Shown piece by piece: positions 51,447 to 61,275 of a DNA stretch of 64,000 bases; positions within the stretch are counted from its first letter, which is position 1; every line of letters begins with the position of its first letter. The DNA is from an uncultured Adlercreutzia sp. (GTDB lineage: Bacteria > Actinomycetota > Coriobacteriia > Coriobacteriales > Eggerthellaceae): NCBI GenBank assembly GCA_910589165.1, contig CAJUSP010000012.1, positions 1 to 64,000 of the forward strand, written 5' to 3'. The notes under the pieces are model-generated. The model saw only the letters and a list, made by a program, of their open reading frames with translations. It was not told where the DNA came from and made no database searches. The position numbers were made by a program, and so were the translations under genes.

Positions 51447-51786
51447 TTCTGGTTCGAAAACCCGCGTTGTTCCCCTTTCGCCAGGCAACAGTTTCGAAGG
51501 CGCGACTTTGGTTGACGCTCGGTTAACTATGACTTCTAAGGTATACATTTCTTGCCGTTGACATGGCGATTTCATTGAAAACAAAGCCATGGCGCACACG
51601 CTACGAAGCGGCGTTGAACCCCCGATTTCCTTTGCTGCGGAGTAATCATTTACTCGCAGGCTCACTTGATTGATCGCCTGGGCGGACGCGTCCGGGGAAC
51701 ACCGAGCGAGCCGCCGCGCGCCCCCGGGCGCCGACAACAAGACACAAGAGATGCGGTTTGAAGCAGACAAGGGATCGGTGATAACC

Positions 51787-52632
51787 ATGAAAATGAAGCA
51801 AGTTGGATGGGCGGTGCTCGGCGGATTGCTCGCGGTGGGCCTGACCGCCTGCGCTACGGCGCAGAACACCCAGGCGCCGGAAGGCAGCGAAGAAGCCGTC
51901 GTGCAGGCCCAGGACGAAGGCCCTGCAGCCGAGCAGGCTGCTGTGGACGAGCAGGCCGACGCCGCGGCGACTGAGGCCACGGCCGAGCAGGAGGCCGCCA
52001 GCCCCGCGCCGCTTGAGATCGTCGACTCCGGCTGGTTCGCCTCCGACAACGGCATGATCGACTTCGCTGTGGAGGTGCAGAACCCCAACCACACCGTTGA
52101 GGCCACCGATGCGGTGATCGAAGTGGTGGGCAAGGACGGAGACGGCAACGTGCTGTTCGATGAGACCATCGAGACGCCCGGCGTGCTGCCCGATTCCACC
52201 TACTATTACTCCTACGTTGCCGGCTCCACGACCGTCGAGCCCACCACGGGCGAGACCCAGGCGACCGCACCGGCTACGGTCGACTTCACCATTTCCACGC
52301 CGGACGGCGCATGGAAGGCTACCGACCAGAAGCTTGCCGACGTGTATACCGTGCAGGACAACGGCGCTACCGACACGCAGTTCGGCGCCAAGGAGTTCAC
52401 CGGCACGGTGACCGCTTCCGAGAATCTGGACGGCACGACGCAGTCGCGCGTCGACGTGGTGCTGCTTGACGGCGACGGCCACATCGAGGGCGGCTATTTC
52501 AAGATCGTCGACACGACGGCCGGCCAGCCTGCCGACTACGACATCTATGCCGTGGGCGCCCCGCAGTACGCGAGCTACGCCGTGTACGCGAGCCCCTGGT
52601 CCGACCCGGATGCCGAGGCCGACGCTGCCTAA
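51787..52632 (+). CDS. Lipoprotein of unknown function
   Basis: 281 residues with a lipoprotein signal ending LTAC. Residues 25-75 are an Ala/Glu/Gln-rich spacer. The rest looks like two beta-sandwich units: one opens LEIVDSGWFASDNGMIDFAV and the second GKDGDGNVLFDE...STYYYSYVAGSTTVEP, resembling FxLYD-type extracellular domains. The ATG at 51787 gives the best signal peptide; the ribosome site (AAGGGATCGG) is weakly spaced. Single gene closed by a strong terminator. Confidence 0.7.
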   Translation: MKMKQVGWAVLGGLLAVGLTACATAQNTQAPEGSEEAVVQAQDEGPAAEQAAVDEQADAAATEATAEQEAASPAPLEIVDSGWFASDNGMIDFAVEVQNPNHTVEATDAVIEVVGKDGDGNVLFDETIETPGVLPDSTYYYSYVAGSTTVEPTTGETQATAPATVDFTISTPDGAWKATDQKLADVYTVQDNGATDTQFGAKEFTGTVTASENLDGTTQSRVDVVLLDGDGHIEGGYFKIVDTTAGQPADYDIYAVGAPQYASYAVYASPWSDPDAEADAA

Positions 52633-52653
52633 ACTCTCTTCCCCCGATAGACG

Positions 52654-52691
52654 AAGCGGCGCCCCAGCCACCAGGCCGGGGCGCCGCTTTT
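52654..52691 (+). terminator. Rho-independent terminator
   Basis: AAGCGGCGCCCC (52654-52665) pairs perfectly with GGGGCGCCGCTT, followed by TTTT. It lies between the convergent lipoprotein and aminopeptidase genes. Confidence 0.88.
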
Positions 52692-52719
52692 GCGTTGCGG
52701 AACAGCGAGGTGCCAGCGT

Positions 52720-54144
52720 TTACGACGGGTCGCGCAGGAAGGCCTCGTAGCCGCGCCGGGCCTCGTAAATGTCGGCCTTGCTTGTTACCTCCCAGGGCGA
52801 GTGCATGGAAAGCACGGGCACGCCGGAGTCGATCACGTCCATGCCGTACTTGGCCGGGATGTAGGCGATGGTCCCGCCGCCGCCTGCATCCACGCGCCCC
52901 AGCTCGGCGGTTTGGAAGCTCACGTCGGCATCGTCCATGATGCGGCGCACCTGGGCGACGTACTCGGCCGACGCGTCGTTCGATCCGCTTTTGCCGCGGG
53001 CACCCGTGTACTTGTTGAACACGAGGCCGCGCCCGAGGAACGCCGAGTTCTTCGCCTCGAAGACGCTCGCGTAGGCCGGGTCGAAGCCGGCGGACACGTC
53101 GGATGACAGCATGCGCGAGCGGGAGAGGGCCCGGCGCAGCGGCAGCGTGCCCCCCTCGCCGGCCAGTTCCATAATCTCGGCGATGGTGTTCTCGAAGAAG
53201 AGCGACCCCATGCCCGTGGCACCCACCGAGCCGATTTCCTCTTTATCCACTAGCACGCAGACGGCGGTGCGGGCCGGCACGTCGTCGCCGAGGGCCAGCT
53301 GGGCCCGCAGCGACGTGTAGGCGCACACGCGGTCGTCCTGGCCGTAGCCGATGACCATGGAGCGGTCGAACCCGAGGTCGCGAGCGCGGCCGGCGGGTAC
53401 CACCTCAAGTTCGGCGGAGAGGAAGTCCTCCTCGGCGATGCCGTACTTGCCCGAAAGCACCGAGAGCACCATCTGCTTCACCGGGTCCTTCTCGGCGGCC
53501 TTCTTCTTGTCGGTATCGGCCTCCCCCTCGGCGATCACGAGCGGGCGGTTGCCGACGAGGATGTCCAAGTCCTCGCCCTCGACCACTTTCGCGCCGGTCT
53601 TCTCCATCTGCTGGGCGCCCAAGTGCGGCAGCAGGTCGGTGACGCAGAACACCGGGTCGGCCGGGTCGTCGCCCACGTTCACGTCGATAATCTCGCCATC
53701 GGTGGTGGCCACCACGCCGTGCAGCGCGAGCGGCAGGGCCGTCCACTGGTAGTTCTTGATGCCGCCGTAGTAGTGGGTGTCCAGCAGCGCGAAGTCGTTG
53801 GCCTCGTACAGCGGGTTCTGCTTGATGTCGAGGCGCGGCGAATCGATGTGGGCGCCGAGGATGTTCAGCCCCAAAGACAGAGGCTCGCTGCCCACGTGCG
53901 CCAGGATGATCGCCTTGCCCTGGGCGCAGGCCCACAGCTTGCTGCCCGGTCCCACCGGCGTGCCGGCAGCCATGCAGTCGGCCAAAGGCTCGTAGCCGGC
54001 GGCCTCGGCAGCGGCAATGGCGGCCGTGGCGCACTCGCGCTCGGTCTTGTTCTCAGAGATGAACGTGATGTAGTCGGCGGCCAGGGCCTCGCAGGCGTCC
54101 AGGGCCGCATCGTCGTACTTCTTCCAGGCAACGTCGCGTTCCAT
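52720..54144 (-). CDS. M18-family metalloaminopeptidase
   Basis: 474 residues. Metal-binding and catalytic motifs of the M18 family are present: GAHIDSPRLD, the DKEEIGSVGATG segment with the catalytic Glu pair, and the C-terminal MHSPWEVTSKAD. M18 enzymes are cytoplasmic, zinc-dependent, dodecameric aminopeptidases. The ATG at 54144 follows AAGAAGG; the long upstream extension of the frame has no ribosome site. Single-gene unit. Confidence 0.92.
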   Translation of the reverse strand: MERDVAWKKYDDAALDACEALAADYITFISENKTERECATAAIAAAEAAGYEPLADCMAAGTPVGPGSKLWACAQGKAIILAHVGSEPLSLGLNILGAHIDSPRLDIKQNPLYEANDFALLDTHYYGGIKNYQWTALPLALHGVVATTDGEIIDVNVGDDPADPVFCVTDLLPHLGAQQMEKTGAKVVEGEDLDILVGNRPLVIAEGEADTDKKKAAEKDPVKQMVLSVLSGKYGIAEEDFLSAELEVVPAGRARDLGFDRSMVIGYGQDDRVCAYTSLRAQLALGDDVPARTAVCVLVDKEEIGSVGATGMGSLFFENTIAEIMELAGEGGTLPLRRALSRSRMLSSDVSAGFDPAYASVFEAKNSAFLGRGLVFNKYTGARGKSGSNDASAEYVAQVRRIMDDADVSFQTAELGRVDAGGGGTIAYIPAKYGMDVIDSGVPVLSMHSPWEVTSKADIYEARRGYEAFLRDPS

Positions 54145-54365
54145 GCAACCTTCTTTCACGAGAGTTTTGAATGGGCCTAGTATGACGCAAAGGGGGCGCG
54201 GCGCACAGGGGCAAGCGCGGGCAACGGCTTTGCAACGGACGCAGCGGCGTGCGCTGTGTTCCGCCAGCGGGGTAGCCATAATGGAAAGCGCTTGCGGAAG
54301 CGACGTATTATGTTTCCGTTTGGGGAAGGCTGAACTTTCCTGAGCGCGCTTCTGTGAGCAAAGCT

Positions 54366-54371
54366 ATAATG
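54366..54371 (+). promoter_or_regulatory. -10 element upstream of rubrerythrin
   Basis: A consensus TATAAT lies 51 bases before the rubrerythrin ATG. I see no convincing -35 box at 16-19 bases spacing, so the promoter may depend on an activator or another sigma factor. Confidence 0.4.
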
Positions 54372-54421
54372 CCTGTTGTGAATAGCCCGCAAGGGCGCGA
54401 GACGAGAAAAAGGAGCCATCC

Positions 54422-55030
54422 ATGAATCTTCGCGATGTCATTCCGAATGCTGAGAATTCCACCAACTTCGACGTGGTGCCCAACGCCATCACCGAGGTCG
54501 GCACTACCCTTGAGAACCTGAAGGCCGCCGTGTGCGGCGAGACCGGCGCCTCGGCCAAGTACGCTGCCTGCGCTAAGGCCGCCAAGGAGCAGGGCTACGA
54601 CCAGATCGCCCGCCTGTTCGAGGCCACCAGCGCTGCCGAGCAGATCCACATCGGCCTTGAGGCCGGCGTGATCGAGGGCATGGAGCCGGGCTACGAGCGC
54701 CCCGCCGCCCCCGAGGCCGAGGGCATTGCCACCGACCTGAACCTCATCGCCGGCGCGCTCGGCGAGATCTACGAGACCTCCGACATGTACCCGAGCTTCA
54801 TCAAGGTCGCTCAGGAGGAGGGCAACAAGAAGGCCGAGTTCGTGTTCACCCGCGCCAAGCTGGCCGAGTCGGTGCACGCCGAGCTGTACATGGACGCCTA
54901 CAACAACATCGACGCTCCCGACAACGAGCCCTACTATCTGTGCCCCATCTGCGGCTACATCCACAAAGGCGACGACTTCGAGAAGTGCCCCATCTGCTTC
55001 ACCCCGCGCGATAAGTTCCGCGAGTTCTAA
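54422..55030 (+). CDS. Rubrerythrin
   Basis: 202 residues. An N-terminal four-helix ferritin-like domain supplies the diiron ligands (Glu in VCGETGASAKY, EQIHIGLEAG, Glu in ALGEIYETS, ESVHAELYMDA), and a C-terminal rubredoxin domain has YLCPICGYIHKGDDFEKCPIC for one Fe. Rubrerythrins reduce hydrogen peroxide in anaerobes. Codon choice is strongly biased, as in highly expressed genes. AAGGAG precedes the ATG. Confidence 0.94.
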   Translation: MNLRDVIPNAENSTNFDVVPNAITEVGTTLENLKAAVCGETGASAKYAACAKAAKEQGYDQIARLFEATSAAEQIHIGLEAGVIEGMEPGYERPAAPEAEGIATDLNLIAGALGEIYETSDMYPSFIKVAQEEGNKKAEFVFTRAKLAESVHAELYMDAYNNIDAPDNEPYYLCPICGYIHKGDDFEKCPICFTPRDKFREF

Positions 55031-55060
55031 TCGGCAACGGAAACCACGCATTCCGAACAG

Positions 55061-55088
55061 CGGCCGCCCCTCGGGGCGGCCGTTTTTT
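55061..55088. terminator. Rho-independent terminator between convergent genes
   Basis: CGGCCGCCCC / GGGGCGGCCG with a two-base loop, followed by TTTTTT. The minus-strand TetR gene ends within its 3' edge. Confidence 0.9.
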
Positions 55089-55746
55089 ACGCCATGGGTG
55101 GTTCGGTGAAGGGGAAGGCTTCGCGGTAGCGGTCGGTGACGACGTTGGTGAAGTAGGCGTGCAGCATGTGCTCGGCATGCGCGTTCAGGTCGATAGCGCC
55201 ATCGGTGATGCACCATTCGAAGACACAGCCCTTGATAACCGAGCAGCAGTCGTAGGAGATGTCGTTGGCGGACCAGTCTTCGCGGACGAAGCCGGCCTTC
55301 TGGGCTGCCAGCAGCCCTTCGGCGCAGGCCTTTAGCAGGAAGTTCATGGTGTCCGGCGTGCCCATGACGCTGCGGGCGTCGAGCGCCTTGTTCTTCGATT
55401 GGTAGTAGTTCGAGACGAACTCGATACCCATGGACTGGCAGTAGTCCAGATATTCCTGGTACAGGTAGAGTACCAGCAGGTACACATCGTCGCCGGCACG
55501 CTTGACGGCGTCACCGTCGTGCTCGGCCACGAAGTTGTCGAAGCCCTCCTGCAGGTAGTACAGCATGAGGTCTTCCTTCGAATTGAAATGGTAGAAGAAG
55601 GTGCCCTTGGAAATGCCGGCCTCGTCGCAGATGTTTGCGATGGTGAGGTAGTCTTCGCCATGCTTCTTCAGAAGACGGGCGGCGGCATCGAAGATTTTCT
55701 TGCGGGTGTTCTGGGATTTCACCCGGCGTGGTGCTTTAACGGCCAT
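55087..55746 (-). CDS. TetR-family regulator
   Basis: 219 residues. The N-terminal HTH (TRKKIFDAAARLLKKHG, YLTIANICDEAGISKGTFFY HF) is typical TetR; the C-terminal ligand domain is unassigned. The ATG at 55746 is chosen because the HTH begins soon after it; the ribosome site is GAGAAAGAG. It is divergent from the flavoenzyme operon starting at 55937, across a 190-base AT-rich gap with inverted repeats, so it probably represses or controls that operon and itself. Confidence 0.9.
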   Translation of the reverse strand: MAVKAPRRVKSQNTRKKIFDAAARLLKKHGEDYLTIANICDEAGISKGTFFYHFNSKEDLMLYYLQEGFDNFVAEHDGDAVKRAGDDVYLLVLYLYQEYLDYCQSMGIEFVSNYYQSKNKALDARSVMGTPDTMNFLLKACAEGLLAAQKAGFVREDWSANDISYDCCSVIKGCVFEWCITDGAIDLNAHAEHMLHAYFTNVVTDRYREAFPFTEPPMA

Positions 55747-55831
55747 GGCTGTTCTCTTTCTCTCCGAAGTGCTCGATACTCTTGTGTTCGAGAAAATTAT
55801 ACCAGAGTTCAAACTAAAGAAAAGAAAAGTC

Positions 55832-55900
55832 TTGACAACGGTTTAAAGGTGGGAGTATTCTGCGTCTCGAAAATTGAACTGAGTTTAAAAAACAGTTCAA
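55832..55900 (+). promoter_or_regulatory. Promoter and TetR operator of the flavoenzyme operon
   Basis: TTGACA (55832-55837), 18-base spacer, TATTCT (55856-55861). Downstream lies the perfect inverted repeat TTGAACTG (55874-55881) / CAGTTCAA (55893-55900), at about +7 to +33. Extra AGTTCAAA half-sites occur at about 55806 and 55905. Confidence 0.68.
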
Positions 55901-55936
55901 GAAAAAGTTCAAAGAGAGGTAGGAAAGGGGAGAGAC

Positions 55937-58033
55937 ATGAGCGGTTACGAGAAGCTGCTTGCGCCTATCCAAATTGGAACCCACACCTGGAAGAACCGCA
56001 TTGCGAAGGGACCGTCTTCCACGCTGTTCTGGGGGCCGGACCAGTTCTGCAACGATCGCGTCGTCGACACCTTCGAGGCCATTGCCAAGGGCGGTGCCGG
56101 CGCGGTTATCCTGGGCGCCTGCATTTCCGATGACCCGGCGATGCTCATCTGCAAGGACGGCACCTCTGGCTTCACGGTGAGCGATTACCCGTTCGGCGGC
56201 CTGTACGACGACAAGTTCATTCCCGGCATGGCCAAGCTCGCCGACGCCATTCACGCCCACGGCTGCGAAATTATCGCGCAGATTTTCCAGAACGGCTCGG
56301 CGCTGAAGACCGAGGGCGGCTCCTGGGGCCCCTCCGACATTCCCGAGGCCGAGCTGCCGAGCCCCGTGCCCTACTGCTTCCCGGTGCGCGGCGTGTCCCT
56401 TGAGGAGATTGAGGCCTTCAAGGCGCGCTACATCGATGCAGCCGAGCGCGCGAAGAAGGCGGGTCTCGACGGCGTGGAGGTCCACGCGGCCAACGGCTAC
56501 TTCATTATGAGCTTCACCTCCCGAATTTGGAACAAGCGCAACGACGAGTACGGCTGCCAGACGCTTGAGAACCGCACGCGTTTGGCCTGCGAGCTTATCG
56601 CCGGTATCAAGGAGCGCTGCGGCGAGGACTTCATCGTGGGCGTGCGCATGAACGGCCAGGAATTCGGCCATCCGCTGGCCACCACCATGGAGGAGAGCGC
56701 CGAGTTCGCGAAGCTCTACGAGCGCGCCGGCGCCGACTACATCTCTGTGACGGGCTACGGCTACGGCAATTGCCCCTTCCAGTATGCCGACGACTACTGG
56801 ATGTACCCGAAGGCCGACCCGGACATGCAACCCTACCTGCCGCGCCTGGAGGGCAGCGGCCTGCTTGTGCCGCTGGCGGCCAATGTGAAGGCGGCCGGCG
56901 TACAGGTGCCCGTCTTCGGTATCGGCTCGCTGACGCCCGAGAAGGCCGAGGCGGCCATCGGCGCCGGCGACATGGACCTGGCACTGTTCGCCCGCGGTCT
57001 GTGGGCCGATCCGGATATGGCCAACAAGCTGGCGGCCGGCCACCCCGAGGACGTGCGCCGCTGCAGCCACTGCGCTACCTGCGATGCCGAGCACCCGGGC
57101 GTCGTGAAGCGCTGCCGTGTGAACCCCGCTTTCGGCCGCGAGCGCGAGCTTGAGGCGAAGCCAGCCGAGAAGAAGAAGCGCGTGCTGGTGGTAGGCGGCG
57201 GCGCTGCCGGTCTTGAGGCGGCGCGCGTGGCCGCCGAGCGCGGACACGAGGTGACTCTGGCCGAGAAGGAATCCATGTTGGCGCTGGAGCTGAAGCTGGC
57301 CACCATGGTGAAGGGCACCACCTGCGAAGACGTGCCGGCGCTCATCACCTGGCTCGAGACCCAGGCGGCCAAGACCCCTGGCCTCACCATTAAAACCAAA
57401 ACCGAGGTAACTCCCGACTACGTGCGCAAGATGGCTCCCGATGTGGTCATCGTGGCCACGGGCGGCGTGTACGGCACCCCGGCGGTGCCCGGCATCGAGG
57501 GCAAGAACGTTTCCACGGTCCCTCAGCTCACCAAGATGGCGAAGACGCCGCTGAAGATCTTCGGCGCCAACGCCCTGAACAAGCTGTCGGAAGTAGCCCT
57601 GCCCGGCATCGGCAAGAACTGCATCGTGCTCGGCGCGCAGATCGAGGGCATCCAGGGCGCCATCTTCCTGCAGAAGCGCGGCAAGAACGTCATGGTGTTC
57701 GACGAGGTGGACATAGTCGCCGACCGCATGCCCCCGCGCTACGTGGATCGCTCGCTGCACTACCTGAACGAGGCGGGCGTGCCTATCACCACCGGTGTCA
57801 CCTTCAAGGAAATCACGAAAAAGGGCCTGCGCTACGAGGAGAACGGCGTAGAGAAGTTCCAGCCGGCCGACACCATCATGGTGTTCCAGTCGCCCCACGA
57901 GGACCTGTCGCTGTACGAGGCCGTGAAGAACCTGGCCCCGGAGGTGTACTCCATCGGCGCCTGCAACGGCGAGGACACGAGCCTCATGGTGGACGCCCTG
58001 AGCCAGGGCCGCGAGATCGGCGTGCGCATCTAG
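55937..58033 (+). CDS. Old-yellow-enzyme / FAD oxidoreductase (BaiCD / enoate reductase-like)
   Basis: 698 residues, no export signal. FMN barrel (LLAPIQIGTHTWKNRIAKGP, DGVEVHAANGYFIMSFTSRI, RNDEYGCQTLENRTRLA), a 4Fe-4S set CSHCATCDAEHPG...RCRVN, then FAD/NAD(P) domains (VVGGGAAGLEAARVAAERG). The family reduces activated C=C bonds of enoates, bile-acid intermediates and isoflavones. It opens an operon with MFS, SDR and DUF169 genes under TetR control, consistent with uptake and two-step reduction of a cyclic or steroid-like compound; the exact substrate is unknown. GAAAGGGGAGAG precedes the ATG. Confidence 0.9.
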   Translation: MSGYEKLLAPIQIGTHTWKNRIAKGPSSTLFWGPDQFCNDRVVDTFEAIAKGGAGAVILGACISDDPAMLICKDGTSGFTVSDYPFGGLYDDKFIPGMAKLADAIHAHGCEIIAQIFQNGSALKTEGGSWGPSDIPEAELPSPVPYCFPVRGVSLEEIEAFKARYIDAAERAKKAGLDGVEVHAANGYFIMSFTSRIWNKRNDEYGCQTLENRTRLACELIAGIKERCGEDFIVGVRMNGQEFGHPLATTMEESAEFAKLYERAGADYISVTGYGYGNCPFQYADDYWMYPKADPDMQPYLPRLEGSGLLVPLAANVKAAGVQVPVFGIGSLTPEKAEAAIGAGDMDLALFARGLWADPDMANKLAAGHPEDVRRCSHCATCDAEHPGVVKRCRVNPAFGRERELEAKPAEKKKRVLVVGGGAAGLEAARVAAERGHEVTLAEKESMLALELKLATMVKGTTCEDVPALITWLETQAAKTPGLTIKTKTEVTPDYVRKMAPDVVIVATGGVYGTPAVPGIEGKNVSTVPQLTKMAKTPLKIFGANALNKLSEVALPGIGKNCIVLGAQIEGIQGAIFLQKRGKNVMVFDEVDIVADRMPPRYVDRSLHYLNEAGVPITTGVTFKEITKKGLRYEENGVEKFQPADTIMVFQSPHEDLSLYEAVKNLAPEVYSIGACNGEDTSLMVDALSQGREIGVRI

Positions 58034-58100
58034 CGCCTCAGAGAGGGTAATCGGGGCGCTCGGGAAAGGGAAGGGCGCCCCTTAAGGAAAGGGGTAAACA

Positions 58101-59363
58101 ATGGGAGCTGCAAAGCTTTCCAAGGCGCCGGCCTACCGCTGGTGGATCCTCGTCATGAACATGCTGGCCTATGGCTACTTCTTCATGACCATCCAAACGG
58201 CAGCGGCCTTCGGCGGCGCCATCCAGGAGGCCATGGGGCTTAACGCCACCATGCTCTCGTTCTACACGACGGCCACGATGGTCAGCTTCGCGCTTTTGGC
58301 AGGGCCGGGCGGCAAGCTCATTGCCAAGGTGGGAACGAAGAAGACCATCCTCATCGCCCTGGCCATCGACGTGGCGGCTTCGGCCGTGTTCGCCATAGCC
58401 GGAGGCAACTACGCGTCCGACTTGGTGCTCCGCTTCATCCAGGGCATCTCCGGCGGCTTCATTGGCGCCGCGGCCGTCAACAGCACGGCTATGTGGTTCC
58501 CGGTGCGCCAGCGCGGCATTGCCGGCGGCATCCTGCTGGGCGTGCTGGGCATCGGTTTCACACTGGCCACGCTCGGTGCCCAGGCACTGCTGGGTCTGGG
58601 GCTTCCGTGGTACACCGCCATGGGCGGCCTCACGGCGGTCTCGGGCTTGGTGATCTTCGCGCTGTACCTGCTGACGGTTCGCGAGATTGGCGCGGTGTAC
58701 CCGGGGGCGATGTCCATCGCCGAGCTACTGCCCGAGGAGGAGGCCTCCGATACGCCGGCACGTGACACCTCAAAGTTGCCCGGCACCATGGCCGAGGTGC
58801 GCCGCAACGGCAAGTACTGGGCCTGTGCCGTGGTCGGTTTCGGCAACGCCTTCCTCGTGTACGGCTTCGGCACGTTCCTCATGTTCCTGCTCATGAACGA
58901 TTTGGGCATTACCTCCGACCTGGTCACGATGGTCATCAGCTCTACCTTCTTCATCACCATTGTGGCGGCGCCCCTCGGCGGCATCCTGTCGGACAACGTG
59001 TTCAAGGGGTCGCGCTACCAGACGCTCATGATTGCCACGGGCATTACCGCTGTGACGCTCGTTCTCATTCCCGTCATCGGCAATGCGAGCGCCATCATCG
59101 TGGCGGTGCTGCTCATGCTGGCCTACGGTTCCGTGTCCATGATCCTCGGCCCCTTCTGGGCGATCCCCAACGAGATCACCCAGCCCCAGATTGCGGGCCA
59201 GTGCACCGGCGAGCTCACCATGCTCTCCAACATCGGCGGCATTGTGGTCGCGCCGATATTCGCCGCCCTCATCGACGGCACGGGCACGGCCCTCATCTGC
59301 CTGGGAATCTGCGTCGCCGTAAGCGTCATCAGCTTCCTGTGCGCCCGCTTCATTCACCAGTAG
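58101..59363 (+). CDS. MFS transporter of the flavoenzyme operon
   Basis: 420 residues, 12 membrane helices, with the MFS motif LIAKVGTKKTILIAL between helices 2 and 3 and FIQGISGGFIGAAAVNSTA. It resembles oxalate/formate-antiporter and CynX-like MFS members of Eggerthellaceae. GAAAGGGG precedes the ATG. Placed between the flavoenzyme and SDR genes, it is likely to import their substrate or export the product. Confidence 0.87.
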   Translation: MGAAKLSKAPAYRWWILVMNMLAYGYFFMTIQTAAAFGGAIQEAMGLNATMLSFYTTATMVSFALLAGPGGKLIAKVGTKKTILIALAIDVAASAVFAIAGGNYASDLVLRFIQGISGGFIGAAAVNSTAMWFPVRQRGIAGGILLGVLGIGFTLATLGAQALLGLGLPWYTAMGGLTAVSGLVIFALYLLTVREIGAVYPGAMSIAELLPEEEASDTPARDTSKLPGTMAEVRRNGKYWACAVVGFGNAFLVYGFGTFLMFLLMNDLGITSDLVTMVISSTFFITIVAAPLGGILSDNVFKGSRYQTLMIATGITAVTLVLIPVIGNASAIIVAVLLMLAYGSVSMILGPFWAIPNEITQPQIAGQCTGELTMLSNIGGIVVAPIFAALIDGTGTALICLGICVAVSVISFLCARFIHQ

Positions 59364-59469
59364 GTTCCACGGCGAGGCTCTCGCCATATCTCTCAGTAAT
59401 AAGGGAGGCTTTCGGGCCCGGAGGAAGGCCGCTTTCCCTTAAGGGTTCCGGGAAGAATAGGAGGAGATC

Positions 59470-60240
59470 ATGAATCGTCTGGAAGGCAAGCGCGCCATTA
59501 TCACCGGTGGTGCCAAGGGTCTCGGTCTGGCCACGGCTCAGCTGTTTGTAGAAGAGGGAGCGAAGATCGCCATCGTCGACTTCGACGGCGAGGCCGGCCG
59601 CGAGGCTGCCAAGGTGATCACCGAGGCTGGTGGCGAGGTGTACTTCCACGAGGTGGACGTGCGCGACGCCGAGGCCATCGAGGCCACCTTCGCCACCATC
59701 AATGAGGAGATGGGCGGCATCGATATCCTCGTCAACAGCGCCGGCGTGGTGGACTCGGGCGTCATCGCTCACGAGACGAGCATCGAGGAGTGGCGCGAGG
59801 TTATCGACACCGACCTGAACGGCTCGTTCATCACCTCGAAGTTCGCCGTTCCCTACATGCTCGGCAAGGGCGGCTCCATCGTGAACATCGCTTCCACGGC
59901 CGGCCTGTCCTCGGTGTGCGACGGCAACGCCCCCTACCATGCGGCCAAGGGCGGCGTGGTGCAGATGACTAAGAACTTCGGCATCTCCTATGCCAAGAAG
60001 GGCATCCGCTGCAACTGCGTGTGCCCCGGCACCACCCTCACCGACCTGGTGCGCAACGACCTCATCAACAAATTCGGCAGCGTAGAGGAGGGCGAGCCGG
60101 TCTACGGCGCCATGCACCCCATGGGTCGTCTGGGCAAGCCCATCGAGACCGCCTACGCCATCCTGTACCTGGCCTCTGACGAGGCGGCCTGGACCACAGG
60201 TGTGGCCCTGCCGGTGGACGGCGGCTTCACCGCTGCGTAA
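59470..60240 (+). CDS. Short-chain dehydrogenase/reductase 1
   Basis: 256 residues, classical SDR: cofactor motif TGGAKGLG, NSAG, catalytic Ser in NIASTAG and Y-x3-K in YHAAKGG, C-terminal DGGFTAA. Asp36-type residue after beta-2 (IVDFDGEAG) suggests NAD(H) preference. It probably oxidises or reduces a hydroxyl/keto group on the same compound handled by the flavoenzyme. GGAGGAG precedes the ATG. Confidence 0.92.
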   Translation: MNRLEGKRAIITGGAKGLGLATAQLFVEEGAKIAIVDFDGEAGREAAKVITEAGGEVYFHEVDVRDAEAIEATFATINEEMGGIDILVNSAGVVDSGVIAHETSIEEWREVIDTDLNGSFITSKFAVPYMLGKGGSIVNIASTAGLSSVCDGNAPYHAAKGGVVQMTKNFGISYAKKGIRCNCVCPGTTLTDLVRNDLINKFGSVEEGEPVYGAMHPMGRLGKPIETAYAILYLASDEAAWTTGVALPVDGGFTAA

Positions 60241-60312
60241 AGCACAGCAACGCGAAGGAATGTGCGGGCGCCCTGTTTGGGGCAGGGCGCCCTTTAAGAG
60301 AGGAGAATTCCC

Positions 60313-61068
60313 ATGAAGCTCACTAAGCAGGAATGGCAGGACCTGAACAACCGTCTCGTGATGGCGCTGCGCCCCCTCACCAACCCGGTGGCCATCAAGA
60401 TGATCGACTCGCCCGAGGGCTTCGAGGAGTACGGCGACCTGAAGATGGCTACCAACCCCTCCACGGGTTGCCAGATCATCGGCATCGCCGCCCACTTCCA
60501 TATGACCATCGGCATCAAGCCCGAGAAGTTCCTCACCACCTACTGCGGCGCCAACTGCGGTTGCTGCGAGCGCGACGAGGAGTGGCACGACGGCGTGCTG
60601 CTGGCCAACCCGCCCTACCCGTGGCACGGCAACCAGGACGCCTCCCGCGCCCATATGGAAAGCTACCTGGACACGCTGCCCGAGAAGCCCTATGCCGGCA
60701 TGGTGGCTTCGCCGCTCGACGACAACGACATCGCCGAGCCCGACTGCATCTCGGTGCAGATTCAGGCTTCTGGGGCTTTCCATCTGCTGGCTGGCCTGAT
60801 CGAGGCCGACTTCCAGTACCTGGAGTTCCCCTTCCGCGGCGAGTCCCAGTGCGTCGACACCTGGATGCGTACTATCAAGACCGGCAAGCCCGGCCTGTCC
60901 TTGGGTTGCCGCGGTGACCGCGCCCTGGGCAATCTGCAGTCAGGCGAGGTGCGTGTGACGCTCACCTGCGAGCAGTTCGTGAAGGCCATCGAGGGCGTTG
61001 AGAACCTCATCAACCGCGGCGTCGACTACCCGTACTTCGCCCCCATCATGCTGCCCGACAACGTGTAG
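60313..61068 (+). CDS. DUF169-family protein
   Basis: 251 residues, soluble. It has the DUF169 pattern: RPLTNPVAIKM early, a Cys-rich CGANCGCCERDEEWHDG in the middle, GLSLGCRGDRALG and the terminal PYFAPIMLP. The Cys cluster (C-x3-C-x-C-C) could bind metal or a cofactor. DUF169 proteins recur near flavin and corrinoid enzymes but have no firm function. AGAGGAG precedes the ATG. Last gene of the operon. Confidence 0.85.
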   Translation: MKLTKQEWQDLNNRLVMALRPLTNPVAIKMIDSPEGFEEYGDLKMATNPSTGCQIIGIAAHFHMTIGIKPEKFLTTYCGANCGCCERDEEWHDGVLLANPPYPWHGNQDASRAHMESYLDTLPEKPYAGMVASPLDDNDIAEPDCISVQIQASGAFHLLAGLIEADFQYLEFPFRGESQCVDTWMRTIKTGKPGLSLGCRGDRALGNLQSGEVRVTLTCEQFVKAIEGVENLINRGVDYPYFAPIMLPDNV

Positions 61069-61147
61069 GAAGCGCTGGCGAGGAAGCTTCACGAGGCAGC
61101 CGGCCACCTGAACAGTCTCATCCGGCAGCGAAAGCCTTTGTACGCAG

Positions 61148-61172
61148 GGAGCCCCTTTCGGGGCTCCCTTTG
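61148..61172 (+). terminator. Terminator of the flavoenzyme operon
   Basis: GGGAGCCCC / GGGGCTCCC with a four-base loop, followed by a T-rich stretch (TTTGCGTTTTC). Confidence 0.85.
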
Positions 61173-61275
61173 CGTTTTCGGGAACGGAGGCGTGACGGGT
61201 GCGAGAGCGGATGGCTTGTGGTGAACGTGACGCGCTAGGATGGCGGGGTCAACCTACGATGTGAAGGAGCTTCCT

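Noticed and set aside
54145..54279. Upstream extension of the M18 aminopeptidase
   Set aside because: No ribosome site, Arg/Cys/Pro-rich composition, and family proteins begin near the ATG at 54144.
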